Shown here: positions 24,883 through 36,708 of the stretch, piece by piece
Position numbering within the stretch: the first letter of the stretch is position 1
Layout: each line of letters starts with the position of its first letter
Origin: Aeromonas cavernicola
GTDB taxonomy: Bacteria; Pseudomonadota; Gammaproteobacteria; Enterobacterales; Aeromonadaceae
Length of the DNA: 64,000 bases
Reading direction: 5' to 3'
NCBI RefSeq assembly: GCF_002795305.1
Contig: NZ_PGGC01000045.1
Coordinates: forward strand, 1-64,000
Notes under the pieces: generated by a model
What the model was told of the DNA's origin: nothing
Seen by the model: only the letters and a program-made list of their open reading frames with translations
Databases searched by the model: none
Translations under genes and position numbers: made by a program

Positions 24883-26115
24883 ATGAACAAGGAACTGTTG
24901 CACTGCGAGCGGGTCTGGCTCAATGTCACGCCTGCGACCCTCACTCCCGAACGGGCTGACTATGGCCTGCTGCCGCTCCATGCCATCGGGGTTCGGGCGG
25001 GCAACATCGCGGCATTAGTACCCATGGCTCAGCTATCAGGCCCCTATCCTGCTCACTGGCGGGATATGCAGGGCAAGCTGGTGACCCCAGGTCTCATCGA
25101 TTGCCACACCCATCTCATCTTTGCCGGTAGCCGTGCTGAGGAGTTCGAGCTACGCCAACAGGGCGTCCCCTATGCCGAGATCGCTCGGCGTGGTGGCGGT
25201 ATTCTCAATACGGTGCGAGCGACCCGTGCGGCGACTGAACATCAGCTGTTTGAGCTAGCCGTGCCAAGGGTGATGGCGTTGATCCGCGAAGGGGTGACCA
25301 CGCTGGAGATCAAATCTGGCTACGGCTTAACGCTGGTCGATGAGCTGAAGATGCTACGTGTCGCGCGCCGCTTGGGTGAGTCACTGCCTATTCGGATTAA
25401 AACCACCTTACTGGCAGCCCATGCGGTGCCCCCAGAGTATCGTGATGATCCTGACCGCTGGGTTTCTGTTATTTGTCAGGAGATTATCCCCGCTGCTGCT
25501 AGCGCTGGACTGGCCGATGCCGTGGATGTGTTTTGTGAGCAGATTGGGTTCTCGTTAGCACAAACCGAGCGGGTTTATCAGGCGGCAGTCGATCACGGCC
25601 TGCCAGTGAAAGGCCACATGGATCAGCTCTCCAATCTTGGCGGCAGCACCTTGGCAGCCCGTTTTCGGGCCCTGTCGGTGGATCATCTGGAATATCTGGA
25701 TCAACAAGGTATTGCGGCCTTGGCAGAGCATGGCGTTGTGGCAACCTTGCTCCCAACCGCCTTCTACTTCTTAAAAGAGCGCCAATTCCCCCCCATTGCA
25801 GCGCTGCGTCAAGCGGGCGTGCCCCTTGCGGTCTCCTCTGATATCAACCCTGGTACGGCTCCTATCGTCTCGCTGCGAATGGCGATGAATATGGCCTGCA
25901 CGCTGTTTGGCCTGACCCCTGTCGAGGCGATGGCTGGGGTGACACGCCATGCTGCGCGAGCCCTTGGTGAGCAAGAGAGGCTGGGGCAACTGAAGCTTGG
26001 CATGGCCGCCGATTTTTTGGTTTGGCACTGCACCCACCCTGCCGAAATCAGTTATCTGGTGGGGGTTGATCAATGGGTGAGTCGGGTCGTTAACGGGGAG
26101 GAGACGTTGGCATGA
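24883..26115 (+). CDS. hutI: Imidazolonepropionase
   Basis: Third step of histidine breakdown: hydrolyses 4-imidazolone-5-propanoate to N-formimidoyl-L-glutamate. 410 aa amidohydrolase: metal site LIDCHTHLIFAG, then LAAHAVPPEY, VKGHMDQLSNLGG and the catalytic Asp in SSDINPGTAP. First gene of hutIGUH. Its TGA overlaps the hutG ATG (ATGA). Probably repressed by HutC through the box just upstream. Confidence 0.95.
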   Translation: MNKELLHCERVWLNVTPATLTPERADYGLLPLHAIGVRAGNIAALVPMAQLSGPYPAHWRDMQGKLVTPGLIDCHTHLIFAGSRAEEFELRQQGVPYAEIARRGGGILNTVRATRAATEHQLFELAVPRVMALIREGVTTLEIKSGYGLTLVDELKMLRVARRLGESLPIRIKTTLLAAHAVPPEYRDDPDRWVSVICQEIIPAAASAGLADAVDVFCEQIGFSLAQTERVYQAAVDHGLPVKGHMDQLSNLGGSTLAARFRALSVDHLEYLDQQGIAALAEHGVVATLLPTAFYFLKERQFPPIAALRQAGVPLAVSSDINPGTAPIVSLRMAMNMACTLFGLTPVEAMAGVTRHAARALGEQERLGQLKLGMAADFLVWHCTHPAEISYLVGVDQWVSRVVNGEETLA

Positions 26116-27050
26116 ATGAGCTAACTACTGCGCACATGAGTATCTGGCAAGGTCGACAAGACCCAGAAGAGGGGGCGTTGGCCTTGCGCTGGCACGATAA
26201 AGTTCAGCTGTGGCAGGCGGGCGGTGAACCTGGTGTAGTGCTGCTCGGGTTTGCCTGCGATGAGGGGGTACGCCGCAACAAGGGGCGGGTCGGTGCAGCC
26301 TCGGCTCCGCAGGCCGTGCGTAAGATCTTGGCCAATAACGCATGGCATCAGACCCGAGCCGTGTATGACGGGGGTGATGTGCGCTGTGATAGCGGCGATC
26401 TCGATGCTGCCCACGGCCAGTTGGCTAGACGGATCGCCGAGGCGCTCAAACAGGGCCATTTCCCGCTGGTGATCGGCGGTGGCCATGAGGTGGCATTCGG
26501 TAGTTGGAGTGGCCTTAATCGTCACCTAGGAGGACAAGGGCGAGTCGGTATCATCAATTTTGATGCGCACTTTGATTTGCGCCGCTCGCAAGGTGTTGCA
26601 AGCTCCGGCACCCCCTTTTTCCAGATAGCCCAAGCGTGCGCCGCCCGAGGTTTAGCATTCCATTACGCCTGCCTTGGCGTAGCCGAGACCGCCAATACGC
26701 AAGCCCTCTTTGCAAGAGCGCAGGAGTTAGGGGTCTGGCATGTGTTGGACGAAGCCATGACTGGCGCAGAGCTGCCGATCCTACGGGCAGGGCTCGATGG
26801 GTTTATGGCTCGGTGTGATCACCTCTATCTAACCATCGATCTCGATGTGCTGCCTGCCGCTGTGATGCCGGGGGTGAGTGCCCCTGCCGCTCGAGGTGTG
26901 GAGCTGGCAGTCATTGAACCGCTGATTGCCCATATTCGTGCCAGTGGCAAGCTGCGGCTCGCCGATCTGGCCGAGTACAACCCCACCTTGGATCAGGACA
27001 ACCGCAGTGCTCGAGTGGTAGCCCGGCTGATCCATCAGTTAACCAAATAG
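26112..27050 (+). CDS. hutG: Formimidoylglutamase
   Basis: Splits N-formimidoyl-L-glutamate to glutamate and formamide. 312 aa ureohydrolase (arginase fold) with the manganese ligands in [19 protein letters not shown] and [19 protein letters not shown]. Use of HutG rather than deiminase plus deformylase means the one-step formamide route. Coupled to hutI by a 4-bp overlap. Confidence 0.94.
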   Translation: MNELTTAHMSIWQGRQDPEEGALALRWHDKVQLWQAGGEPGVVLLGFACDEGVRRNKGRVGAASAPQAVRKILANNAWHQTRAVYDGGDVRCDSGDLDAAHGQLARRIAEALKQGHFPLVIGGGHEVAFGSWSGLNRHLGGQGRVGIINFDAHFDLRRSQGVASSGTPFFQIAQACAARGLAFHYACLGVAETANTQALFARAQELGVWHVLDEAMTGAELPILRAGLDGFMARCDHLYLTIDLDVLPAAVMPGVSAPAARGVELAVIEPLIAHIRASGKLRLADLAEYNPTLDQDNRSARVVARLIHQLTK

Positions 27051-27103
27051 CAGCTTGCCAACGCAGGTTGTGCGCTATGCGATTGATAACACAAGGAGTG
27101 TTT

Positions 27104-28813
27104 ATGTCTTTGCAACACCCAGATCCGCGTCATGATGCGAGCCGGATGGTCCGAGCCCCCCGTGGCACCGAACTGACCGCCAAGAGCTGGCTCACCGAAG
27201 CGCCGCTGCGGATGCTGATGAACAATCTGGATCCCGAAGTGGCCGAGCATCCCCAGTCGCTGGTGGTCTATGGCGGCATTGGCCGCGCCGCCCGCAACTG
27301 GGCCTGCTTTGACAAGATCGTCGAGGTGCTGACTCGGCTGGAGGAGGATCAGACCTTGCTGGTGCAATCTGGCAAGCCGGTCGGGGTGTTCCAGACCCAC
27401 AAGGATGCGCCACGGGTGCTAATCGCCAACTCCAATCTGGTGCCGCACTGGGCTAACTGGGAGCACTTCAACGAGCTCGATAAGCAAGGCCTGATGATGT
27501 ACGGCCAGATGACCGCGGGGTCGTGGATTTATATCGGCACCCAGGGGATTGTGCAGGGCACCTACGAAACCTTCTTCGCGGTGGCCAACCAGCACTTCAA
27601 CGGGTCGCCTGTGGGCCGCTGGATCCTCACCGGTGGTCTCGGTGGCATGGGCGGTGCCCAGCCGCTGGCGGCTACCATGGCCGGTTTCTCGATGATCGCC
27701 GTGGAGTGCGACGAGACCCGCATCGATTTTCGCCTCAAGACTCGCTATGTGGACCAGAAGGCCCACACGCTGGATGAAGCGCTGGCCATGGTTGAGGCGG
27801 CCAAACGCAGCGGCACCGCGGTCTCGGTCGGTCTGCTCGGTAACGCTGCCGATGTCTTCGCAGAGCTGGTGGCCCGTGGCATCACGCCAGACGTGGTGAC
27901 CGACCAGACCTCTGCCCACGACCCGATCCACGGCTACTTGCCACAGGGTTGGGATGTGGCCAAGTGGCGCGAGCTGCAACAGAGCACCCCGCAGGAGGTC
28001 AATCTGGCGGCTCGTCGCTCCATGGCCCGTCAGGTGGAGGCGATGCTGACCCTGCAAGCCCGTGGCGCTGCCACGCTCGATTACGGCAACAACATCCGCC
28101 AGATGGCGTTGGAGGAGGGGGTGGCGAACGCGTTTGACTTTCCTGGCTTCGTCCCCGCTTATATCCGCCCGCTGTTTTGCGAGGGGATCGGCCCGTTCCG
28201 CTGGGTGGCGCTCTCCGGCGATCCGGAGGATATCTACAAGACCGATCAGAAGGTCAAAGCGCTGATCCCCGATGATCCTCACCTGCACAACTGGCTCGAT
28301 ATGGCCCGTGAGCGCATCGCCTTTCAGGGGCTGCCAGCGCGGATCTGCTGGGTCGGGGTCAAGGATCGGGTGCGGCTCGGGCTGGCCTTCAACGAGATGG
28401 TCAAGAATGGCGAGCTGAAAGCCCCCATCGTGATTGGCCGCGACCATCTGGATTCCGGCTCGGTAGCGAGCCCGAACCGCGAGACCGAGTCGATGATGGA
28501 TGGCTCCGATGCCGTCTCCGACTGGCCGCTGCTCAACGCCCTGCTCAACACGGCTGGCGGTGCGACCTGGGTGTCGCTGCACCATGGTGGTGGGGTGGGC
28601 ATGGGCTTCTCCCAGCACTCCGGCGTGGTGATCGTCTGCGATGGAACCGATGACGCGGCTCGCCGCGTGGGTCGGGTGCTGCGCAACGATCCGGCTACTG
28701 GGGTGATGCGTCACGCCGATGCGGGCTACGAGATTGCCATCAACTGCGCCCATGAGGCGAAACTGGATCTGCCGATGATAGGCAGTGTGAACGGTGGCCA
28801 AGGAAAGGTGTAA
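27104..28813 (+). CDS. hutU: Urocanate hydratase
   Basis: Second step of histidine catabolism: adds water to urocanate giving imidazolonepropionate, with tightly bound NAD+. 569 aa. ATG 27104 with AGGAG is chosen over an upstream in-frame ATG. Seen are the dinucleotide loop [28 protein letters not shown] and the C-terminal [13 protein letters not shown]. Very GC-rich, which leaves long open antisense frames that are not genes. It ends 4 bp before the hutH start. Confidence 0.96.
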   Translation: MSLQHPDPRHDASRMVRAPRGTELTAKSWLTEAPLRMLMNNLDPEVAEHPQSLVVYGGIGRAARNWACFDKIVEVLTRLEEDQTLLVQSGKPVGVFQTHKDAPRVLIANSNLVPHWANWEHFNELDKQGLMMYGQMTAGSWIYIGTQGIVQGTYETFFAVANQHFNGSPVGRWILTGGLGGMGGAQPLAATMAGFSMIAVECDETRIDFRLKTRYVDQKAHTLDEALAMVEAAKRSGTAVSVGLLGNAADVFAELVARGITPDVVTDQTSAHDPIHGYLPQGWDVAKWRELQQSTPQEVNLAARRSMARQVEAMLTLQARGAATLDYGNNIRQMALEEGVANAFDFPGFVPAYIRPLFCEGIGPFRWVALSGDPEDIYKTDQKVKALIPDDPHLHNWLDMARERIAFQGLPARICWVGVKDRVRLGLAFNEMVKNGELKAPIVIGRDHLDSGSVASPNRETESMMDGSDAVSDWPLLNALLNTAGGATWVSLHHGGGVGMGFSQHSGVVIVCDGTDDAARRVGRVLRNDPATGVMRHADAGYEIAINCAHEAKLDLPMIGSVNGGQGKV

Positions 28814-28817
28814 CACC

Positions 28818-30353
28818 ATGTTTGAATTGACGATTACTCCAGGTGAACTGGATCTCGCCACGCTGCGCCGTGTCAGTCGTGAGTCAGTGCAGATCCGGCT
28901 TGCCGCATCGGCCATTCCAGCTATTGTTGCCTCAGCAGCCGTGGTTACTCAGGTAATTGCGCAAAACCGAGTGGTGTATGGGATTAATACCGGCTTTGGC
29001 CTGTTGGCCAACACCCGTATTCCGGTCGCTCAGCTTGATGAGCTGCAGCGGGCCATTGTGCTTTCCCATGCCGCCGGCATCGGCGCCTACATGGATGACG
29101 CCACCGTGCGACTGATGATGGTGCTGAAGATAAACTCGTTAGCCCGTGGTTTTTCCGGCATCCGGTTGACGGTACTGGAGGCGCTAATCGCCCTCGTTAA
29201 CGCCGAGGTCTACCCGCTGGTGCCGAAGAAGGGCTCCGTCGGCGCCTCCGGCGATCTGGCACCGCTGGCCCATATGAGCTGCTTGCTGATCGGTGAAGGG
29301 CGGGCCCATCATGCTGAGCGCGAAATAGATGCAAGCGAAGCGCTGCGGATTGCGGGGATTACCCCGATCACGCTAGCCCCCAAAGAAGGGTTGGCGCTGC
29401 TCAACGGTACTCAGGCCAGCACGGCGTTTGCCCTTGAAGGCTTGTTTCATGCCGAGGATCTATTCGCCGCTGCCATCACCATCGGCGCCATGAGCGTGGA
29501 GGCTGCCCTTGGCAGTCGCCGGCCGTTCGATGCCCGCATCCACGCGGTGCGCGGTCAGCGTGGCCAAATCGACGCGGCTGCCTGCTACCGCCATTTGTTG
29601 GAGGAGGATAGCGAGATCGGTATGTCGCACCATCAGTGTGAGAAAGTGCAGGACCCTTACTCCTTGCGTTGCCAGCCACAAGTGATGGGAGCTTGCCTGA
29701 CCCAGATCCGCCATGCAGCCGAGGTGTTAGTGTGCGAGGCTAACGCCGTGTCCGACAATCCGCTGGTATTTGCCGAGGACCAAGAGATCCTCTCCGGCGG
29801 TAACTTCCATGCCGAACCCGTCGCCTTTGCAGCCGACAATCTGGCGCTGGCCATTGCCGAAATCGGTTCGCTCTCCGAGCGGCGGATGGCGCTGCTGATC
29901 GACTCGCGGATGTCTGGCCTGCCGGCGTTTCTGGTCAACAACGGCGGGGTCAACTCCGGCTTTATGATCGCTCAGGTCACCTCGGCGGCGCTCGCCTCCG
30001 AGAACAAGACGCTAGCCCATCCAGCCTCGGTGGACAGCCTGCCCACCTCCGCCAATCAGGAGGATCACGTCTCCATGGCGACCTTTGCAGGTCGTCGGCT
30101 GGCCGATATGGCAGACAATACCCGTGGTATTCTGGCCGTCGAGTTGTTGGCAGCAGCCCAAGGACTGGATTTTCGTGGGCCATTGCGTAGCACCGCACGG
30201 TTAGAACTCGCAAAATCACGGTTGCGTAACCGAGTTAGTTTTTACGATAAGGATCGATATTTCTCGCCGGATATTGAAGCGGCTGCCGAACTGCTGGCAC
30301 AGGCGAGCTATAACGATTTGATCCCTGAGGGTGTGCTACCCAGCGGCTGCTGA
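28818..30353 (+). CDS. hutH: Histidine ammonia-lyase
   Basis: First step of the pathway: removes ammonia from histidine to give urocanate. 511 aa. The autocatalytic MIO cofactor forms from Ala-Ser-Gly in [15 protein letters not shown]. Other family motifs: [12 protein letters not shown] and [15 protein letters not shown] 28818 with AAGGAAAGG upstream is chosen; an earlier frame start overlaps hutU. Last gene of the operon. Confidence 0.96.
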   Translation: MFELTITPGELDLATLRRVSRESVQIRLAASAIPAIVASAAVVTQVIAQNRVVYGINTGFGLLANTRIPVAQLDELQRAIVLSHAAGIGAYMDDATVRLMMVLKINSLARGFSGIRLTVLEALIALVNAEVYPLVPKKGSVGASGDLAPLAHMSCLLIGEGRAHHAEREIDASEALRIAGITPITLAPKEGLALLNGTQASTAFALEGLFHAEDLFAAAITIGAMSVEAALGSRRPFDARIHAVRGQRGQIDAAACYRHLLEEDSEIGMSHHQCEKVQDPYSLRCQPQVMGACLTQIRHAAEVLVCEANAVSDNPLVFAEDQEILSGGNFHAEPVAFAADNLALAIAEIGSLSERRMALLIDSRMSGLPAFLVNNGGVNSGFMIAQVTSAALASENKTLAHPASVDSLPTSANQEDHVSMATFAGRRLADMADNTRGILAVELLAAAQGLDFRGPLRSTARLELAKSRLRNRVSFYDKDRYFSPDIEAAAELLAQASYNDLIPEGVLPSGC

Positions 30354-30368
30354 GTGTAGGAACCAACT

Positions 30369-30407
30369 AAAACAGGAAGACCGCCTTACTGGCGGTCTTC
30401 CTGTTTT
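30369..30407 (+). terminator. Terminator of the hut operon
   Basis: Perfect 17-bp stem (aaaacaggaagaccgcc and its complement) with a 5-nt loop (ttact), ending in TTTT. Confidence 0.9.
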
Positions 30408-30431
30408 AGGGAGCGAGGGGGGGTGAAAAAA

Positions 30432-31019
30432 TTAGCGTTGCAATCCTTTCTGGGCGAACTTGGGTCTGGCATTCATGATCTGTTCTACCTGTTCGTCACT
30501 CATTTTCCCCCGCGACAGCCCCAGTACTTTATAGGTGAGCAGTGGCCGTGCAGGTAAGGCGATCATCAGAGCCCGAATTTGGGTTTCATCTTCTTTACCG
30601 TGTGCCGGTTTACCGTATGCAAAGGTCAATACTCCTGCATCCATCAGGTTTTTGACAGCAGGTTCGGTCACTGGCAGGTTTATGACGCTTTTCCGCTGCA
30701 GTACAAACTCTCTTAATACCGCTTTTTCATTGAAATCAAGAAAGCCGATCATTTGGGCCAGTTGATCTTGTTGGCGACGAGCTTGCCACTCTTCACAGAC
30801 CCACTCCCACGCAATCAATGCTGCTTGGCTACAAAAATAGGAGATAGCGACCAGCATCCCCACTCCCAGCCACGCGGCATGGGTGTGTGCCCATTGACTA
30901 ACGGCACCCTGCATTAAGCCAGTCGGAAATAACAAGATGATGCTGCAGCATAGCATTAGCCAGACCATGACCCAGTTAAGGCGGTTCAGTTGATAGAAGT
31001 GTTGGATCCACCGTTTCAT
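30432..31019 (-). CDS. SieB-like membrane protein (superinfection exclusion family)
   Basis: 195 aa with two membrane helices (about residues 15-37 and 47-70), then a cytoplasmic domain containing FLDFNEKAVLREFVLQRKS and VTEPAVKNLMDAGVL. This layout, and the EKAVLREF and PAV-x-x-L-x-x-x-G-V pattern, fit the SieB family named after a phage P22 superinfection exclusion protein. Many chromosomal members have no proven role. No other phage gene is nearby. Assignment is from memory of the family pattern. Confidence 0.55.
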   Translation of the reverse strand: MKRWIQHFYQLNRLNWVMVWLMLCCSIILLFPTGLMQGAVSQWAHTHAAWLGVGMLVAISYFCSQAALIAWEWVCEEWQARRQQDQLAQMIGFLDFNEKAVLREFVLQRKSVINLPVTEPAVKNLMDAGVLTFAYGKPAHGKEDETQIRALMIALPARPLLTYKVLGLSRGKMSDEQVEQIMNARPKFAQKGLQR

Positions 31020-31231
31020 CGTGCGTCCTTCCTAAACAGTTGTGGATAGTGAGCAATCATTAAGCAAGTGACATGCCAGTTAAATATAGGCGTGGCTTAA
31101 CGATGCTATTGCGGGGAGTCAATAGGCTAAGAAACTGGATGGTAGGGTTAACTTGGAAGAATATCGGGAAAGAGTGCAGTTTAACGGCAAATTATTTATT
31201 CTGTACTCAATAGCTAAGTAAGGGGGTGTTG

Positions 31232-31648
31232 GTGCAATTATCAAAGCAAGTGATGTTATTAGTCGCATTATTGTCAATATCTGGCTGTGATCTGCTGGCA
31301 GAACAGTATCGGGTTGAGTTCAGAGATGGATCCTGGCGCGAAATTGTGATCACGCCTTTTTCTAGTAAGGCGCGTTGGCGGGAAGGATGCGCTTTCGGAG
31401 AGGTGCTCACTGACATGACGCTGCCACTTAAGTGGGGTGAGGCGAGTAATGGCCGTGAGCGGGTCCAGATCGGGGGAGAGTGGTTCGAACTCGATGGCAG
31501 CAATTTGTATCGCAGTAACGAGATGGCATTGAGCAGTATGCCAAGCCATATCCAGCATGGGCTAAAAGGGATTGATAGTTGTCGGTCTCTGCGCCCTGAA
31601 CGTGGTGCTTTACCTCAGCTCAGGGCGCGTGGGTTTGGTCATGAGTGA
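31232..31648 (+). CDS. Hypothetical lipoprotein
   Basis: 138 aa. A signal peptide ends in the lipobox ISGC (Cys at about residue 19), so the protein should be lipidated. The rest (~115 residues) is soluble with two further Cys. GTG 31232 is chosen because AAGGGGG lies 6 nt upstream; GTG 31226 and TTG 31229 are alternatives. Function unknown. Confidence 0.65.
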   Translation: MQLSKQVMLLVALLSISGCDLLAEQYRVEFRDGSWREIVITPFSSKARWREGCAFGEVLTDMTLPLKWGEASNGRERVQIGGEWFELDGSNLYRSNEMALSSMPSHIQHGLKGIDSCRSLRPERGALPQLRARGFGHE

Positions 31649-31657
31649 ACCACTCAC

Positions 31658-32440
31658 TTAAGCGGCAATGGCCCTGTTCAGACGAGCTCGGCAGGCTTCG
31701 CCAAAGGCCTCAAAGATTTTGATCGAGTGAGGATTTTCGCTCGCTTTCCATTCGGGGTGCCATTGCACGGCGAGCAAGAACGGCGAAATAGCGGGAGCAT
31801 GAATGGCCTCGATTAACCCATCCTCGGCGTGGGCCAGAGGCTCCAAACCACTGCCTAGCCGATGAATACCTTGACCGTGCAACGAGTTGACTGGGATGCT
31901 CGGTTGTCCCATAAGCTCTGCGAACCAGCTCCCTGGCACTAAGTTGATCTGGTGGCTGAGCCCATACTGCTCATCGACAGGGTCATCGGCATCTTCACGG
32001 TGATCGTTATATCCAGGCTCGCTGTAGACCTTTTGGTAAATGTCGCCGCCGAGCGCCACGTTGATCTCCTGCATACCACGACAAACACCCAAAATTGGTA
32101 AACCACGATCAAGGGCTGCGCGGACTAACGGGATATCAAACAGATCACGCTCTCGGTCTTGCTGCTTCTCTGGGGTCAGGTTTTCCTGTCCATACAGGCT
32201 GGGGTCAATATTAGATCCTGCCCCGCTCAGATAGACCCCATCAGCCATATCTAAGTACTGTGCCAGATCTGCTGTGCCACAGCAGGTGGGGACTAGCAGA
32301 GGGACGCAGTCGCTGATTTCTACAATGGGAGTGATGTATTTGTGGGTCATTACCTGATAGGCATGGCCGTTACGAGGTTGTGCGCCCATGGTCATTAACA
32401 CCACGGGTTTTCTGTTACCAGAAGGGATAAAACTGGGCAT
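31658..32440 (-). CDS. Class I glutamine amidotransferase-like hydrolase (PuuD family)
   Basis: 260 aa from ATG 32440 (AAGGTG upstream); the longer frame to 32518 lacks support. The peptidase C26 fold is shown by the nucleophile elbow GVCRGMQEIN, the SLHGQGIHRLG segment and QWHPEW holding the catalytic His and Glu. Relatives include gamma-glutamyl-GABA hydrolase PuuD of putrescine breakdown. No other puu gene is present, so the substrate is unproven. Confidence 0.8.
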   Translation of the reverse strand: MPSFIPSGNRKPVVLMTMGAQPRNGHAYQVMTHKYITPIVEISDCVPLLVPTCCGTADLAQYLDMADGVYLSGAGSNIDPSLYGQENLTPEKQQDRERDLFDIPLVRAALDRGLPILGVCRGMQEINVALGGDIYQKVYSEPGYNDHREDADDPVDEQYGLSHQINLVPGSWFAELMGQPSIPVNSLHGQGIHRLGSGLEPLAHAEDGLIEAIHAPAISPFLLAVQWHPEWKASENPHSIKIFEAFGEACRARLNRAIAA

Positions 32441-32804
32441 AAGGCACCTTGCGTGTGACATCTCATCCTGCGCCTTGGGCAGGCCCTTGCCCACCGTATC
32501 GGTAAAGGCATGCCTCAAAGCATGGTCATGGGATCCTGCGTCGCATGAGGTACCAGAATCGTCGGTAAGCCTTCATACAGACAGCCTGGATCCTTGTCTC
32601 AGTCTGCCAAAGATGTTCAATATGTCAAACAAAAATGATGCGAAAGTGTTAACGAAAATGGAGGGTGGTTGCAATTAGCCCCTATTTTGATGGGGTTGTG
32701 AGCGATATATGGTCAGTGAATAGGCTTTGCGTGGTGGATATACTAAACAATCTTGGGTGGTCATCATGCTCATGAGCGGGGTGGCCGCCCGAGTCAAAAA
32801 GCAA
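32441..32804. other. Gap upstream of the PuuD-family gene
   Basis: 364 bp. It should carry the minus-strand promoter of the hydrolase gene. Short plus-strand open frames here (for example 32388-32678) have no codon or ribosome-site support. No other feature seen. Confidence 0.45.
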
Positions 32805-32826
32805 CACGCCCCCAGCAGGAGGCGTG
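32798..32826 (-). terminator. Terminator after darP
   Basis: On the minus strand, stem cacgcc / ggcgtg with two inner pairs around a short loop, followed by ttgcttttt. It lies 9 bp beyond the darP stop. Confidence 0.75.
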
Positions 32827-32834
32827 CTGGCGCA

Positions 32835-33359
32835 TTACAGCAGATCTTCAATCTCGCCGCGCAGATACTGGTAAATCTCGCGGTAAGCGGCGGGTGGTTT
32901 GTTGAGTTCCCGCTCCTTGTTGGCGTTGCGGATCAATTGACGCAGCTTTTGACGGTCCAGTTCGTGAAACTGCGCCATCAGTTCGTTAAGGGCGCTATCA
33001 CCATCATTAATGAGCCGCTCACGCCACTGCTCTAGCCGATGCAAACGCGCATTCACGGTCGCGTGGCGATTCTTGATGATGGAGAGTGCTTCTTCGATCG
33101 GTGCAATATCACGGCTGCGCATTAAGCGGCCAATAAACTGCAGGTGGCGCCGAAAGGATTCATCTTTCTTTGGTTTGAGTTTGCGGCCTAATTCGACCGC
33201 TTCGGCCAGCTCTTCATCCAGCGGGATTTTGTCTAGCTCACTCTGACTCAGCGAGACAATTTCCTCGCCCATTTTTTGTAAGGCTTCGGCATCGCGCTTG
33301 AGCTGGCTCTTACTCGGGCCCCAGTCTTCGAACTCGTTGTCGTCTTGGTAGTGACTCAT
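32835..33359 (-). CDS. darP: Ribosome-associated protein YjgA / DarP (DUF615)
   Basis: About 174 aa, acidic N-terminus, all-helical. Family pattern: SKSQLKRDAEALQKMGEEIV, ELDKIPLDEELAEAV, RRHLQFIGRLMR and LRQLIRNANKERELNKPP. In E. coli it associates with late 50S ribosomal precursors and helps 23S rRNA maturation. ATG 33359 (MSHYQDDNE) is preferred; ATG 33380 would add seven residues. Divergent from tldE, the usual neighbour arrangement in gammaproteobacteria. Confidence 0.9.
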   Translation of the reverse strand: MSHYQDDNEFEDWGPSKSQLKRDAEALQKMGEEIVSLSQSELDKIPLDEELAEAVELGRKLKPKKDESFRRHLQFIGRLMRSRDIAPIEEALSIIKNRHATVNARLHRLEQWRERLINDGDSALNELMAQFHELDRQKLRQLIRNANKERELNKPPAAYREIYQYLRGEIEDLL

Positions 33360-33464
33360 CGCTCTGTTGATTCCTGTCATTCACGGTTGGCGGATATGTT
33401 ACCAGCTTCTCCCGTTGGACGCAGGGGTCTGATATGCTTGGCCTCTTCTCCTCCTTACATACAG

Positions 33465-34817
33465 ATGACACTTATGGCGCAGCAAGAGCAAATCCGCCAA
33501 GATCAAGCCCATCTCGAGGCCGTGGTTGCCGAGGCCTTGGATATCGCCAAAAGCCTAGGGGCTTCGCTGGCCGAAGTCTCCATCAGCAAGCAGACTGGGT
33601 TGTCGGTGAACACCCGCGGTTGTGAGCTGGAAAGCATTGAATTCAATAAAGATGGTGCCCTCGGTATTGCCGTCTATCGCGATGGTTGTAAGGGATCCTC
33701 CTCGACCACTGATCTGAGCAAACCCGCCATTCGCGCCGCCGTTGAAGCGGCTATCGAGATTGCCCGCCACACTTCGGCCGATGATTGCGCCGGTCTGGCG
33801 GACGCCGAGCTGCTGGCCTGGGATGCCCCCGATCTGCAACTGTGCCACCAAATCGAACTGGATCCCCAGCGCGGGATCGAGCTGGCCATCGAGTGCGAAC
33901 GACTCGCTTTGGGCCGTGATGCCCGCATTAAGCACTCTGATGGTGCTGGTTTTTCCAGCCATCTTGGCATCAAGGTCTATGGCAATAGCCACGGTTTTAT
34001 CAAAGGCTATGCAGCATCACGCAACTCCCTGAGCTGCGTACTGATTGGTGAGCAAGAGGGGGAGATGCAGCGGGATTATGGTTACTCCTCCAGCCGTACC
34101 CTCGATGGGCTGTGGCACCCACAGCGCATTGCTGATGAAGCGGTCGAACGTACGGTTGCTCGCCTCGGTGCTCGCAAGATCGCGACCTGTCATGCCCCTG
34201 TTATGTTCCACCCAGATACGGCAGCAGGCCTGTGGGGCCACTTGGTTACCGCGATAAGTGGCGGCAGCCTGTATCGTAAATCGAGTTTCTTACTCGATAA
34301 ATTGGGTCAGCAGATCCTGCCTGAGTGGCTCACCATTCAGGAGTTCCCGCATTTGTTAGGGGGGCTGGCCAGCTCGCCATTTGATGGCGAAGGGGTGCGT
34401 ACCCGCGAGATGGACATCATCCGCAACGGTGAGCTGATGAGCTGGCTGTTAACCTCGTATTCTGCTCGTAAGCTAGGGCTGACGAGCACTGGCCATGCTG
34501 GTGGCATTCACAATTGGCAGGTCTCCAGTACGGGTCAGGATTTTCAGGGCATGCTCAACGAGATGGGCACCGGCCTGCTGGTAACTGAGCTGATGGGGCA
34601 GGGGGTTAATATCGTCAACGGTGACTATTCGCGCGGCGCCGCGGGTTTTTGGGTCGAAAATGGTGAAATAGCCTACCCGGTCGAGGAGATCACCATCGCT
34701 GGCAATTTGGCCGAGATGTTCAGCCACATCGTGGCGGTGGGCTGTGACGAAGATGAGCGCTCCAGCCTCAAGACCGGCTCGGTGCTGGTAGAAAATATGA
34801 AGCTGGCGGGGCACTGA
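33465..34817 (+). CDS. pmbA: Metalloprotease-related protein TldE (PmbA)
   Basis: 450 aa. TldD/TldE is a heterodimeric protease acting on microcin B17 and CcdA; TldE itself lacks the zinc-binding motif of TldD. Features: SISKQTGLSVNTRGCELE, GIAVYRDG, and the C-terminal block TGHAGGIHNW, ELMGQGVNIVNGDYSRGAAG, FWVENGEI. The start is taken at ATG 33465 (MTLMAQQEQ); 33474 is possible. tldD is not in the window. Confidence 0.92.
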   Translation: MTLMAQQEQIRQDQAHLEAVVAEALDIAKSLGASLAEVSISKQTGLSVNTRGCELESIEFNKDGALGIAVYRDGCKGSSSTTDLSKPAIRAAVEAAIEIARHTSADDCAGLADAELLAWDAPDLQLCHQIELDPQRGIELAIECERLALGRDARIKHSDGAGFSSHLGIKVYGNSHGFIKGYAASRNSLSCVLIGEQEGEMQRDYGYSSSRTLDGLWHPQRIADEAVERTVARLGARKIATCHAPVMFHPDTAAGLWGHLVTAISGGSLYRKSSFLLDKLGQQILPEWLTIQEFPHLLGGLASSPFDGEGVRTREMDIIRNGELMSWLLTSYSARKLGLTSTGHAGGIHNWQVSSTGQDFQGMLNEMGTGLLVTELMGQGVNIVNGDYSRGAAGFWVENGEIAYPVEEITIAGNLAEMFSHIVAVGCDEDERSSLKTGSVLVENMKLAGH

Positions 34818-34844
34818 TCCCCTCTTAACGGAACCGAAATCATG

Positions 34845-34880
34845 AAAAAGGCCCCCTCGCGCAAGTGAGGGGGCCTTTTT
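34845..34880. terminator. Bidirectional terminator between pmbA and murA
   Basis: Stem aaaaaggccccctc / gagggggccttttt around an 8-nt loop, between convergent genes. Confidence 0.9.
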
Positions 34881-34903
34881 ATCGGCCAGCGATCAAGAGG
34901 CTA

Positions 34904-36178
<1,275 letters not shown>

Positions 36179-36436
36179 TCAGGAGGGGAGTAGGAATTTG
36201 CGCTCACGCTTCCATTCGGAATCCGTGAAGGCCTTAATGGAGAGAGCGTGAATAGCATTCGAGGCGATCTTGTCCATTAGGGGAGCATAGATGGCTTGCT
36301 GTTTCTTCACTCGGCTCATGCCATCAAATAGATTACCGACGGCGATCACTTGGTAGTGGCTGCCATCGCCTTTGACATGGACTTCGGATAATGGCAGAGC
36401 CTCTAGGAGTATTTGTTCTATTTCAGAGACTTGCAT
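36179..36436 (-). CDS. ibaG: BolA-family protein IbaG
   Basis: 85 aa BolA-like protein ([32 protein letters not shown]). Family members pair with monothiol glutaredoxins to bind Fe-S clusters, and IbaG affects acid resistance in E. coli. The ATG overlaps the mlaB stop by one base. Confidence 0.93.
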   Translation of the reverse strand: MQVSEIEQILLEALPLSEVHVKGDGSHYQVIAVGNLFDGMSRVKKQQAIYAPLMDKIASNAIHALSIKAFTDSEWKRERKFLLPS

Positions 36437-36708
36437 TATTTATCCTCAGTTGTAGGCGACGTTGATTGAAACAAATTAGCGACACCATATAGGTTTGCCA
36501 GTGTATAAAAATCAGCGGAGGCACCCACCACCTGTGGTGTAGCGCCTCGTGTTAATACCGCTTTGGCCCACTTAACCAGCAGCGCCAGCCCAGCGGAATC
36601 GAGTGCGGTGACCGCACTCAATTCGATACAATCTTGTTGCCACCATTCGGCACGGCGCAACCATAGGCTTTTAGCCTGTTGCACCTGCAGATCGCCGCTT
36701 AGGATCAT
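36436..36708 (-). CDS. mlaB: MlaB, STAS-domain subunit of the Mla phospholipid transporter
   Basis: 90 aa STAS domain. The helix-start motif [14 protein letters not shown] holds the conserved Asp-Ser. It binds the MlaF ATPase and is needed for complex stability and activity. It overlaps mlaC by 4 bp and ibaG by 1 bp. Confidence 0.92.
   Translation of the reverse strand: MILSGDLQVQQAKSLWLRRAEWWQQDCIELSAVTALDSAGLALLVKWAKAVLTRGATPQVVGASADFYTLANLYGVANLFQSTSPTTEDK

Noticed and set aside
27419-28915. 498-codon open frame antisense to hutU
   Set aside because: GC-rich hutU leaves the opposite strand open; the translated product is low-complexity His/Arg/Gly/Asp-rich with no domain, while hutU has full family motifs.
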